Source: Elymus sibiricus (taxonomy: Eukaryota; Streptophyta; Magnoliopsida; Poales; Poaceae). Taken from it: a stretch of DNA of 64,000 nt. A model generated the notes under the pieces. It ran no database searches and had not been told where the DNA came from. It worked only from the letters and a program-made list of their open reading frames with translations. The stretch lies in contig CM077670.1 in assembly GCA_039707655.1 (NCBI GenBank), forward strand, positions 149,648,001 to 149,712,000, in the 5' to 3' direction. The number at the start of each line of letters is the position of its first letter. Position 1 is the stretch's first letter. Made by a program: the position numbers and the translations under genes. Positions 13,501 through 24,021 of the stretch are shown in pieces.

Positions 13501-14707
13501 TTTGGGGTGATCAATCACATCACCCAAAGTTTGCAGCAGCAAACTTTTGCAAAGCTCTAAGGTCAAATCATGAGGTAAAATGGTAAAAGAGTTTGTCACC
13601 AGGATTTGCGGTTAGAAGGACTACAGGATTGCAAAGTTTGAGGCTAAATGGACAAGGTTTGAGGGTGGATGCTTTGCAACTGCATTTCTGGTCCAGATAC
13701 TTGATCAGGAAGTAGCACTCACATGGGGTATGGACTTGAGCTGCATTTTGGCATAGGATGATGATTTGATACCCTGAAGATGCTGGGAAAATTTTATATC
13801 ATTTGGAAATACCTAGATGGTACTTCCTTCACAAAGGTCCTCTCTGCACAGAACATTGGGAGAATTTTGTAGGACAAATGGCTAGGCAAGCTAATGTGAA
13901 ATTTTGCAGGAACAAAGGATATATGGACCTTTAGGCCCTGGATTAATTTCAGAATTTTTTAAGCAATATAAAAGGTAGTTGCTTCATACACTGAAAATTT
14001 AACCAGCACCAAAGATTGGAAGGTGTGCTCACATAGTTGGTTGGACAGGACTGAAATTTGGTGTAGGGTAATCATTTGAGCATAAGAAGGGCCTGGCAAA
14101 ATTTCAACTCATTTGCGTACTCCTAGCTGGTACTTCCTTTACAAAGCTTCTCTCTGGACAGAAACTTTGGGAATTTGCTAAGGAAGATTCACTAGGCAAA
14201 TGGAGCTGAATTTGGTCATGCGGTAATGATTTGGGTAGGAAAGAGTGCCCAAATTTTTTGAGAGCAATCAGGAAAATATAAATAGCACTTCCTTCACAAA
14301 GTGCCAAACTGGACAGAATGGAAAAGGAATATTGCTGAATTATTTTTGAACTAGGCAAGGAAGGGTTGGGGCAGATTTGGGGAATATATGATCCAAATAA
14401 TTTATGGGAATAATTTGGGAATTTATGGGATGACAGAAATATAGGTTGCTTCACAACCTAGGTCAGATATGGTTATTCCTTTAATCAGAAAAGGAATATT
14501 CCTTAAGAAAAGAATTTTTTTGGAAAAGGGCTAGAATGGAAATGCCATGATCTTGGGAAAGATACAAGGATGAAACACATATTGGAAGAGGAAGAAATGA
14601 TGACCTCCCAGGTTTCAAGTCCATAGAACTGCTGCAAAAAGGAAAAACCAGAGCAAGGCCAAATAAAACCAAGAGAAAAAGAGAGGGCCAAAAATCGGGG
14701 TGTTACA
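10592..14707 (-). repeat. 5' LTR of LARD-like element 1
   Basis: This is the fuller LTR copy (4,116 bp). It contains the minus-strand TATA-like box at 12,991-12,997, in the same place as in the other LTR, so transcription would start leftward from about 12,960 toward the primer binding site. The high similarity of the two LTRs points to a recent insertion compared with the surrounding decayed elements. Confidence 0.9.
12991..12997 (-). promoter_or_regulatory. LTR TATA-like box
   Basis: The minus strand reads CGCCTATTTAAGAAGCCC. The matching box in the second LARD-like LTR is CGCCTATAAATTTGCC at 21,671-21,678. Conservation of the GCCTAT(A/T)(T/A)A context between diverged LTRs supports a core promoter. 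Confidence 0.55.
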
Positions 14708-14712
14708 ACACC
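14708..14712. repeat. Target-site duplication ACACC, right copy
   Basis: It matches 3,497-3,501 and directly follows the LTR terminus TGTTACA. Confidence 0.9.
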
Positions 14713-16440
14713 AACCCCATCAGATAGTAACCCAGTTCCAGTTGACACAACACCATCTCCACTACAGAGCTCCCAAACAAGAGCAGTTAGTAAGGCAGCT
14801 CCAGTGCCCAAAGCGCGAGGAGTACCACGGTGAACCCCAACTCCACCAGTTAGTACCCCTATTCCTGTGGATGAAGCAGAACCAGTCATCCGTAGTTTAG
14901 CGTCTATCGCATTTGATGTTGTTAAATCCTATGTGCGTATCTTCCCATCATGGAAATATTATACTGAAGATGAAGGAAAAAGCCAATTGTAGGTGTTCCT
15001 CCAGGAGTTATGTGTAAGTATTCATGACAGTTACTTTGCTTTGTCACATACTTTCTACCTCCCTGCTGGTTATAACACAGCAAATGTTCCCATTTTTTTG
15101 TGTAGAGAACGACCAATTTGGAAACTCAAGATGAGGTAACCTGTGCTAATACCTCTGCTATCTTCAAGAATGCTTTGCAGAAGTATCGGAATTACCTGAA
15201 GAAAATGTATTTCACTGGCAAGGAAACTCATCAAATTCCCTTACTTTCTCTGGAGACACATTTACAAGACGATGACTGGGAACGCCTAGTTCTGTATTGG
15301 TCTAGTCCCATGAATCTGGTAGGGTCTATGAGATCATATTTCATTTTAAGTACTATATGGCTGCGTCTTTCTGTATTCTCTTCTTGTAGAACAAGTGCTT
15401 AAACCTGCAGAACAACTGTTCTCAGGTAAGATTCCATAGTTGTGGTGCATACTTCTTTACTCTTGTATCACTGTATTTACTCATACCAACTAATTTTTAA
15501 ATAGAAGGATCCAATCGAAACTCCAATGGCACAACAGGTATGTTTAAACATGTTTCTTTAACTGGTTTGCTCTTCTAAATTGCTCTATGTTGATTTCAAT
15601 TTCAATTGTGTAGACAGTTGTCTTCTGATATCATGCACATTCTTAGCATCAAAACAGAGCCAATAATTTTGTTAGTTGTACATGTATACCCGTGGTACCC
15701 ATCTGAAATCTTGTGGTGCCATGTAGTTTCCCACACTTATATTCTTTCAATGCTATTTTGTCTTGAACTGATATGATTTGAACTGTGTCTCTATTTTGAT
15801 TTGGCAAGACAATGCAGTGACAGTAGCACATAGATATATGTTTGTTTGATGCTTTTATAATGTACTACTTTTTGCAATAGAAGACTTGATAGTTTAATCC
15901 TGTCCACCTTACTACTGAACGGGTTCACCAAAATGAGTTTCATATACTACATGCTAAACCTGTTATGTGTCTGCTTGTTTCTTCTTTTAGAATGCTGACA
16001 AAATATTGGAGAAGAGTACCACATTAAGCAATGGTAAAGGAAGTAATGCAGATAAGGTTGAAGATAGTGAGACAACCTTGCTGGTCTCCAACAAAGCTGA
16101 TAAAACAGATAAGGAAAACTATCTTGAAGACAATGAGACAACCCCAAAGTCCTGTCTTGATGTAGTGTTCGAGTTACTGGCCACTACCGCTTGCACAAGC
16201 TCTTCAAACTCGCTGTCTGAATCAGTTCGGTTTCTTGAGTCTGAACTACAAGCTGAAAGACATCGGTCAGCTGTGCTGCGACAAGCAGTCGAAGGACTGA
16301 GGAAGTCCCTGGAGAATTCAGATGCATACTTTCTGGTGCAATAGCAAGCGTTGGAGGATTTTAGCGCCAAACAAGAGAAAGCTAATAAGCTTGCTAAGCT
16401 TATTGCCAGCATGGTGGATACCCAGGATAACGTTTCTTGA
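14713..16440 (+). pseudogene. CACTA TnpA-like gene, 3' exons
   Basis: The exon interrupted at 3,501 resumes here. With canonical GT/AG borders I read exons 14,713-15,013, 15,106-15,318, 15,390-15,425, 15,505-15,537 and 15,991-16,440, all in phase 0. The protein passes from a Pro/Thr-rich stretch to a conserved block (FPSWKYYTEDEG; RNYLKKMYFTGKE; DDDWERLVLYWSSP), two tiny exons, then an acidic coiled-coil C-terminus (ESELQAERHRSAVLRQ; AKQEKANKLAKL) ending DTQDNVS. The W-x3-V-x-YWSSP block recalls plant En/Spm (Ptta) transposases, and the coiled coil fits a DNA-binding TnpA that multimerises. In-frame stops near 14,833 (TGA), 14,996 (TAG) and 16,342 (TAG) make it a pseudogene even without the LTR insertion. 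Confidence 0.7.
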
Positions 16441-16700
16441 GCTCTTCTGCAGTTGTTTCAGTTCTGGACTTGTTTTGCTGCCACGTTTATCTGCACTGGT
16501 AGCCAATTTAGACGCCCAGTGTATGTAATATGGTGCTTTCTTGTTCCCTTTATTTGCGCTGGTGGCGAACTTTGATGCCCAGTGGATGTAATGTATGTAA
16601 TCGCTGTAATAGCCTAGCGTTAGTTGCTTGCTTATTTATTTACTTATAGTCTTGTTTATTTGTTTCCTTATAGTCACTGCAGTTCTTTTTCCTCGGTTTG
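16441..16700 (+). other. 3' flank of the TnpA-like gene
   Basis: No coding sequence is seen. A near-duplicate pair, GACGCCCAGTGTATGTAATA (16,511) and GATGCCCAGTGGATGTAATG (16,573), is probably a duplicated 3' untranslated segment carrying the polyadenylation region. Confidence 0.4.
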
Positions 16701-16724
16701 CTAGTGGCCGCAATAACCATGGAC

Positions 16725-17520
16725 CACATACGGGCTGTGGTAACGATGGGCCTCCTATGGGCCGTAGGATCCATGGGCCTCGTACGCGCCGTATGATCCA
16801 TGGACCGTACTATTCATGGGCCAAAATCGGACCGCAATATGGACCGTAAACGGGCCAAAATTGGAACCGTCCGTTTATGGGCCTAGACCATAACGGGCCG
16901 TTAACAGGCCGGAAGACAGCACTAGCTTAATTCTATCAACAGGCAAGACGGGTCGTTAATGGGACGGATTACCGGAGAGGATGAAAACGGCCCAACGGGT
17001 TAACAGGCCACAAACGGACCGATTGTTACCACGGGCTGAATTTCACCCATTAGCATAACAAGCCAGTAACGGACCGTAAGTAATCGAGGGCCGGAAATGA
17101 GCCCAAGAATTTATGGGCCCTTAGAAGGCCGAAAGAAAACACGGGCTGGAAATGGCCCAACTGAATCATGGGTCGTTAATGGGCTCAAAGTAGTTTACTG
17201 TTCATGATGGGCCTGATTCATCACGGGCCGTTAATGGGCCCAGAGATGCAAAAGGCCTCATATGGGCCGAAAGACTTCACGGGCCATGGATGGGCCAAAA
17301 GTGACAACGGGCTGGAATCATATGGGACGGCCCACATGACGCTACTGGGCCAAATTTTGAAAGACCATAACGGGCCGTGAGTACCCGGGCCGTAAATGGG
17401 CTGTATGCGAATAGGCCGGTAACAGGTTTTCCATGGGCCGGCCTGCTAACTTTTGACCAAGTCAAACGGGACGGCCTTTTTAACCAAAATGCGCCACTGT
17501 TGGGCCGTGCGACGTGTCGA
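16725..17520. repeat. CACTA subterminal repeat zone (GGGCC motifs)
   Basis: More than twenty copies of GGGCC or its complement occur here in both orientations, many within longer cores such as ACGGGCCGTTAATGGGCC. Short, dense, bidirectional repeats next to a CACTA terminus are where TnpA binds to bring the ends together in the En/Spm model. Confidence 0.7.
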
Positions 17521-17699
17521 CGTATCATAGGCGTCTCTCGTCCAATGAATTGATGACATTTGTCACAACGGCGAGCTGACACGTGGATCTGCTGGCGAAG
17601 GAGAATTTTACACGTGGAAAATCCCCATTGGTTTGAGCTGTTAACTGGTTATCGGATCCAAACCGGAACCTGATAGCTTAACGGCGACCCGTTATGGTG

Positions 17700-17934
17700 G
17701 ATGCCACGTGTCGGTCGCCCTTGACGAAAACACTTCCATGACGCGACATTTATCGTCATGGAAGTGGACATTTCCGTGATGATAATTTTAGTATTGTCAT
17801 GGAACACTTCTATGACAGCACAGGTATGACTATCTTGATTCTGTCATAAAACTGTCATGGATGTACATGCATGACAGTAAACTTGACCTACTGTGACAAA
17901 GACGTATCATCACGGAAATGTTTTTTTTGTAGTG
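17700..17934. repeat. CACTA right terminus with TGTCATG repeats
   Basis: The terminal 235 bp contain repeated CATGACA/TGTCATG words and end TTTTTTTTGTAGTG, the reverse complement of CACTACAAAAAAAA. The junction with retroelement sequence is at 17,934/17,935. Confidence 0.8.
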
Positions 17935-18510
17935 AGGGGCAGACCTTGGGGGCTCAACTGGTCTCCCGAACAGCACTATTGGTGTGTCGGTGGTGGTTGC
18001 AGCTTCACCTCTCACCGGGGTCAGGAGAGCGAGCGTCCTGCGGGTCGCAATCAGATCATTGGTGACCTGATCGAAGAGTACTTCTTGCGCTCTCAGGTAG
18101 CGCACCAGATGCACTAGAGCAGGATCCGTCTCATGGTCTCCGCTGGCGACTTGGGTCGGGCTACCATAGCCTTCACAACTAGGGTAGTAGAAGAAAGGAT
18201 GGATGTTAACCCTCGGCGACAGATGCCGGAGTTGAACTACAGCCTCTCGGGCTGCAAGTTGGATGGCTTGGGGCTCGTCGGAGGTCGTCCTTCCAGTGAA
18301 CCGGTAGGGGCGTTCTGAGGTGGTGCCCCTTCCATAGATGTGCACCATGGCCCAGAAGTGATGGATGGCGTTACTCGTGTGCTCCAGGTATACAACATAC
18401 TCCAAGGGCTCTTCTATGCCAAATGCACGACGAGTGAGATTGGCGAGGACGGCTACAAAGTCTCCAAGCTCGGCTGCGGTGGTCTCATTGCGAACGATGA
18501 GGCCAGGCAT
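17935..18510 (-). CDS. LARD interior ORF, diverged relative, truncated by CACTA
   Basis: The ORF starts MPGLIVRNETTAAELGDF at 18,510, about 300 bp inside the primer binding site, and runs without a stop to the CACTA junction. Translation would run on into the transposon, so the last residues of the open frame (HYKKNIS onward) come from the CACTA terminus. It shares with 9,830-10,420 the ordered motifs YRF-x-G, A-x-QLAA, LRHLSP versus LRHQDL, YYP and AQE/AEY-x2-L. Element function is unknown, and the family has no domain I recognise. The first methionine of the frame was taken as the start. Confidence 0.55.
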
Positions 18511-18814
18511 CTTGGTGGTTGGATATCAAAGTGAGAGTGAGGGATGTGATGTGCTGAGTTCGGGCAAGGCTTTCTTTATAGGCTAACTGAGTCTTCCATC
18601 AGATGCTTGTTGATGGGACAACTCAGGTGTCGGCCACATGCACACGACCTATGGGCTGGGTTGATAGGTTGGGCACCGACTGTCAAAAAGATGTCGGCTA
18701 GCCACTGTGCAGGCTATCGGATAGGATGGGCTTGTCTATGGACAGGAAAAGATTTGGACGGTGTGGAAACCTAGGGATAGCGACCAGGCTAAGATAGGAT
18801 TAGCCAATGGTCAG

Positions 18815-18830
18815 CCTGGCTCTAATGCCA
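18815..18830 (-). promoter_or_regulatory. Degenerate tRNA-Met primer binding site
   Basis: The minus strand reads TGGCATTAGAGCCAGG, matching TGGTATCAGAGCCAGG with two transitions, four bases inside the LTR end at 18,835. The changes are consistent with age and CpG-type decay. Confidence 0.65.
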
Positions 18831-19429
18831 AGGTTGTCAGGGCCGGTTTTCTGGGACATAAAATCCCAGCAAATGACCCTCGTGTCATCACCAGCCCCAG
18901 GACTACTGTTCGCTGGTGGACACTACCTTGTTACAGAATTCCAAGCAGTTGCAAGAATTTGAGTCCAAAACCATAAAGGTCCATTGAGTAGCACAATGAT
19001 TTCTAGTGGCGGATGACGGAAGCGACTCGTGGATCTTCAACGTCGATGGGGCTCCATTCCCAGAGGAACATCTGACATGGATAACTTCTATCTCGCGTGG
19101 CTACTATCTCCGATTCCTAGGTTGCGGGGTTGTCTTCGTAGCTCTCTCCTCCGAATCATGATCTGCCCAAGACAATAGCCAGGGACAAGCCAGTGAGTAC
19201 GTTTGAATGTACTCGCTAACATCATCGACAAAAGATATAATAAAAGCAGGCAGAATGCATGTAATTAACTTTAAACATATCCAATAATATTATGACATGG
19301 TAAGAGTCATGTAGAGTATTATATTTGCATAGAAAATAAAGGTTAGCCATCCGATATTAGCAAAGTATAAGTAATCGTGTTGTTATCAAAATTTTAAAGT
19401 CGGGTTTCAGGAGATAGAACCATCCCGGA

Positions 19430-19745
19430 GGAATCTTAATGAAAGCCTAAGTGGAACGTCGGGCAGTAATCCTCCTGAGAATTCCAAGAAATAAAATACC
19501 AAATGGAACATCGGGCGTTAGACCTCCCGAGGATTCTAAGAAATAAAATGCCAAATGGAACATCGGGCATTAGACCTCCTGAGGATTCCAAGAAATAATA
19601 AAATGCCAGTCGGGTGTCTGAAGTGACGCCTCAAAGGGTCTTGAAAAGAAATGCCAATAGGGTGTCTGCAGTGACGCCTCGAAAGGTCTTGAAAATAAAT
19701 ACCACAGTCGGCCGTCTGAAGTGACGCCTCATAAAGGGCTTTTAA
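19430..19745. repeat. Two adjacent short tandem arrays within the LTR
   Basis: Three copies of a ~58-bp unit built on GGAACATCGGGCATTAGACC are followed by three copies of a different ~55-bp unit built on GTCTGAAGTGACGCCTC. Confidence 0.75.
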
Positions 19746-21670
19746 AGAAAGTAAAAGCACGAGTATCCAGGTGATAGAACCTTCCTAAGAGATACTCAGC
19801 AGCACATATAAGAGAAAAGGGTTTGTCCATAGCATTAGTGATAATAATCATCCATCATAATTCATGATCAACTTCTGATTTAGTTATTTCCTCCAAAGAC
19901 CGAAACTAAGACCAACATTTGACCCTTCCCAGACTGTAGCCCTTAACCGCGGACACAGCTATTCGAATAGGTTTTAAAACTCTGCAGAGGTTGTACTCTT
20001 TACCCACAAGTAAAGGATTTCTTTAGTCAACCCCAAGACATTGACTAATTCCGATTATGGTCTTTGGGTTGAAAACACACCTGACCAGCACACACCAGAT
20101 TAACTTTCCTGATGCCACGAATCACCCAAAGCATCGTTCAAGAAAAACTCTAAGACGGGGAGGCCAACACCTTGAATAGCATGGGATCAAAAATTTATAA
20201 CGCGCGCAATAACAAGGGGTGCCCCCCTCTCGGCCCAGCCGGAAACACCCATGCCCCCTGACCTGATGACTGGCATTATTCCTGGAACCGGGAAACCTTC
20301 ATCGTGGCCTCTCTGTATGGTGTGTGCAGGGAAAGGGGTTAACAACTTACTGAACCGTACCCTACCTGTGGCAGGGACAAGTGGCAGCATGAAACAAGTA
20401 TGGGGGTTACCGGAACAAGACTCGATCTACGATCGACTTAGGAGGTTTAAGTTTTCCTGCAGTGATTAGCACAATATATTTCCTTAGTAGTACCCAACAG
20501 GGTCACCACCTGGCCTGTCCAAACATGCCATCACTGATCATTCTCGTCACAACGAGATTTCAGTCGCACGTTCACTTTTATATGTGACAAATTCTTCCCT
20601 GCAGATTAGTCAGGACCAACATAGGCATGTGTGTCATGGGGCAATAACCACATCCACATATGTTTCATGTTTCAATGAAATCAAAATATTGGCAGGGAAC
20701 CACATATGCATGATCATCTATATGCAATTTCATTTGAGGTAACATAAACATGTTTCAAAAATTCTAGCAAGCAATCAACCAAGCAGTCATCATATCTAGT
20801 GTTCAAGATGCTTGCCTTGGGGTGTGTAGAAATGTTGGTTCACTCCACAATTTTGTAAAATGCATCTTCCCTCCATTTTTCCTATTTTCAAAATATTGCA
20901 ATTATCACCTAATTTCAAAATAGTACCAAAAAGTTGTTTGGATTTTTTTTAAATAAATACTAAAATAAATTAGATGAAAAATTAGGAATGCCAGAAAAAG
21001 AATCAAATGATTTCGAGATGTGGATAAAAAGTTAGAGGATGTCAAAGTTAGGGTCAAATCTGATTTTTAATTAAAGTCAATAAAGGAAAACGGTTCGGAA
21101 GGAAATGCGCTTTTGAAAGGAGAAAACGTACTCAGGGAGATTACGTTTCAACTTAGCCGCGCGGGCATGGCCTAAGGGTCACTGACAGTGGGCCCACCTG
21201 GCCCACTGGTCAGGTTTGACCGGTCCGCGACTTGCCTCGCGCGGGAACATGGGAGGAGGCGGCGGTCGACGGTGATTGCCGGTGAACGGCGGCGACCCAC
21301 GAGGAGCTGGGCACATGGGCCTAAGGGTCGAGGCGAGCCTGTGGGTACCATCCATGGTCGCCAGGGTGGACGGAGTCGCCGGTGGCGAGCTCTCCAGCGG
21401 ATGACGGCGTCGATCGAGAAGGGGGCTTTCGCCGGCGATCTACCCCGAGCAAATATAGAGGTAGGATGGCGTACTGGGGTCAAGAGGGAGTCGTTGGTGA
21501 AGAGAGTGGAGGGGGGAAGCTCTAGTGGCGTCGGAATCAATGAGACTGTGGCGGCGGCCATGGTTATCGGAGACGAGGAAGACGACTGCTTCCGGTCGTT
21601 CTCTTGCTTGGGGAGGCTCTGAGAGGGAGGAGAGGGAGTGCTGATGATACGGACGATCCCGGGGAGGCAA

Positions 21671-21678
21671 ATTTATAG
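21671..21678 (-). promoter_or_regulatory. LTR TATA-like box, element 2
   Basis: The minus strand reads GCCCGCCTATAAATTTGCC, in the same GC-rich setting as the box of element 1. Confidence 0.5.
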
Positions 21679-23060
21679 GCGGGCGACGTCGGTTCCTCGA
21701 GTTGCTGTGTCAACCGACACTGGCGATGGCCATTAATGGCGCACGAGGACGGTGGCCGTCCAAATTTACTCCGGGATGCGTTGGCTAGCTCAAGGGGGCT
21801 CCAGGTGGCATGGACGGTGCCGTCCATAGCAGATTGCGGCGACGGCCATTGATGGCAGGCCATGGATGGTGGCGAGGTCAGCGAGGTTGGTGCGTGGCCG
21901 GTGGGGGTCGGTGAGGGCGGTGGCAGCCGCAGTTACGCCCGAGAGGAGCTGGGTGGCTCGGGGCGCTTGGGCGGTGGCGTGTTTGCCACGGTGTCGGTCG
22001 TGGCCGGCGCTGGTCGGCGGTGGCCGGCGCCAGGAGCCAAGGAAGGGTGTCAGCAGGGTGCGGAGGTGATCTAATGATCTAGGGGCGGGCTAGGACGAGC
22101 GAGGGAAGCGACAGAGGCACGGCAGCAGCTCGAAGCCACCGGCTGCACGCACCCAGGGTGTTCGATAGAATGACAGGGCAACCAAGGCTGGTCCAAATAA
22201 GCTAGATTTTGGTAGGGTGATGATTCTTTGGATGATAGGAGTGTAGGAAAATTTTGTTTAGCAGAAGAAGCAAATGCCCAGTGCAGGTTCAAGAGCTAGC
22301 CAATTTCTGCCATGCACATGAGGTGTTCGACAGAATGCTACGGCTATCTAGGAGATTTTGTTGAGTGTGAAAATAGGTAGGATGATGTCTCATTGTATGG
22401 TAGAGATTATGGTGGAGTTGGTTTGTGAAAAGAGAAAACTAGCTAGTGCAAGTTTTGGAGAAATTCAGTTCTGATCCAAAACTCCAAGGAATTATTTGGT
22501 GAACTTAGGAGATTCAAATGGAGCTGATCTTCTGGACTTAAGGGTTTAGCTGGAAGGACTTTGAGTTGGAAAAGTTTCAGAATTGTTTGAGGAAGGAAAA
22601 TTAGGGTTGTAGTTATAACCTAAGGATGGGACAGAAATGAAAAGAGGATGTTTTGCTCAAAATTTTCAAAAGACCAAGTTGGGTTTTTGCACAAAAGTAA
22701 TTTATAGGACTAAGAGGCTCTCCCAATATTTTGTGGCATTAAATAAAAATTTATTTGAAATAGTTTTAGTGCAACAGAGACATTTCAAAGTTTGAAAATG
22801 CTATTAAAAGAATTATTTTGGGGCAAATTTATTATGAAAATATTTCCTACTGAATTCTAAAAGGTAAATGAAAGGATTAAGAATTACTTTCAAAACCCAC
22901 AAAATTTTTTTTCAAAATTTCCTATATGGAGGGAAGTATTTTGGAAAACAGAAAACTGAAAAGGTTCTGAAATTAATAAAAGACCTAATATAATTCAAAA
23001 TTTTATTCTTATCAAAATTTTATTTGGTAAAAACATGGATTAAATTTTTGGGGTGTTACA

Positions 23061-24021
23061 CATGATGTAGACAAAGTAAACTTAAGCAATATGATTAAAC
23101 CCCGTAGTTTTATCCTTAGTAGCAACAATACAATACGTGCCTCGTCCCCTTCTGCCACTGGGAGAGGACACCACAAGATTGAACCCACTACAAAGCACCT
23201 CTCCCACTGAAGATAAATCAATCTAGTTGGCCAAACCAAACGGATAGATCAGAGAGAAATACAAAGCTATAACAATCATGCATACTAAAGTTTGGAAAAG
23301 ACTCAATTACTTTCAATGAATAATCTGATCATAAACCGACAATTCATCGGATCCCAACAAACACACCGCAAAAGAAGATTACATTGGATAGAACTCCAAG
23401 AAGATCGAGGAGAACATGGTATTGAAGATCAAAGAAAGAGAAAAAGCCATCTAGCTACTAGCTATGGACCCGTAGGTCTGTGGTGAACTACTCACACATC
23501 ATCAGTAGGGCAGCAAGGTTGATGTAGAAGCCCTCCGTGATCGATTCCCCCTCCGGCAGCGTACCGGAAAAGTTCTCCAGATGGGATCGCGGAAGAACAG
23601 AAGCTTACGGTGACGAAAAAGTTATTTCGGGTGGCTCACTGTTGGTTCGGGAATATTTGGGAATTTATAGAGGTGGAATTAGGTCAAACAGAATTGCGTG
23701 GGGCCCACGTGCTCAGGGGGCGCGCCCTTCGAGCTCGTGGCTCTCTCGTAGCTCTTTCTGGCCTCCTCCTGAACCTTCTAGGGTCCCTCATGGTCCAGAA
23801 AAAATCATTTTATAGATTTTATTCCATTTGGACTTTGTTTGATTTTGATTTTCTGAAAAGCCAAAAACAAGCAAAAAACAGAAACTGGCACTGGGCACTG
23901 GGTTAATAGGTTAGTCCCAAAAAAGGATATAAATAGCATAAAAATTCATATAAAGTATCCAAGATTGATAATATAATAGCATGAAACAATCAAAAATTAT
24001 AGATACGTTGGAGACGTATTA
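23061..24021 (-). mobile_element. Sabrina-type LTR, 5' part, truncated
   Basis: Read on the minus strand it begins TAATACGTCTCCAACGTATC (the canonical start is TGATACG) and follows the solo LTR at 52,488-54,055 and the LTRs of the element at 47,841-56,314 in order. The 3' third is missing because LARD-like element 2 is inserted at 23,061; the remainder should lie left of the window. The right edge joins Copia LTR sequence at 24,022. The family name Sabrina (a Gypsy-type element) is from memory. Confidence 0.75.

Larger units (their letters stand above)
3502..14707 (-). mobile_element. Complete LARD-like LTR retrotransposon
   Basis: Two near-identical repeats of about 4.06 and 4.12 kb flank a 3.0-kb interior. 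Read on the minus strand, each LTR begins TGTAACACCCCG and ends GGGGTGCCACA (the left copy has one terminal change). The order is 5' LTR (10,592-14,707), primer binding site, one ORF, long non-coding interior, polypurine tract, 3' LTR (3,502-7,558), with a perfect 5-bp target duplication ACACC. No protease, integrase or reverse transcriptase was seen, so the element must be mobilised in trans. Long LTRs around a short, mostly non-coding interior define LARD elements, as in barley Sukkula. The sequence before the polypurine tract resembles the 3' end of grass Gypsy pol genes, suggesting a Gypsy partner. Confidence 0.9.
1..17934 (+). mobile_element. CACTA DNA transposon, 3' part (5' end outside window)
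   Basis: The right end reads, on the reverse strand, CACTACAAAAAAAACATTTC, a typical plant CACTA terminus. The next three bases, AGG (17,935-17,937), would be the target duplication, but the left copy lies outside the window. A subterminal zone of repeated GGGCC motifs and a multi-exon TnpA-like gene precede the end, the usual order for the 3' half of a CACTA. The element is split by an 11.2-kb LTR element at 3,502-14,707 and is itself inserted in the interior of a second LTR element. The TIR resembles the Jorge type of Triticeae CACTA from memory; the family name is uncertain. Confidence 0.8.
17935..23060 (-). mobile_element. Second LARD-like LTR retrotransposon, partial
   Basis: On the minus strand a 4.2-kb 5' LTR (18,835-23,060) is followed by a degenerate primer binding site and an ORF related to that of the first element. 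The CACTA then interrupts the interior, and the rest lies left of the window. The LTR starts TGTAACACCCCA. It shares with element 1 the sequence GAGTACTTTGAATGTACTCGC (here GAGTACGTTTGAATGTACTCGC, 19,197) and a stretch around the CTCTGCAGAGGTT-like core near 19,981. It is therefore a related but clearly different family. It is inserted into a Sabrina-type LTR at 23,061, where CATGA should be one copy of its target duplication. Confidence 0.8.
18835..23060 (-). repeat. 5' LTR of LARD-like element 2
   Basis: It starts (minus strand) TGTAACACCCCAAAAATT and ends CCGGCCCTGACA. It has the same internal layout as the LTR of element 1: a region of short tandem repeats at the 3' end, a GC-rich promoter part (21,150-22,080) and an AT-rich 5' part. 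A minus-strand TATA box lies at 21,671-21,678. The ORFs in the GC-rich part are not supported as genes. Confidence 0.75.

Noticed and set aside
21172..22074. ORFs of 67-144 codons on both strands in the second LARD LTR
   Set aside because: They show the same GC-rich promoter-region composition effect, with no motif and no counterpart in the related LTR.
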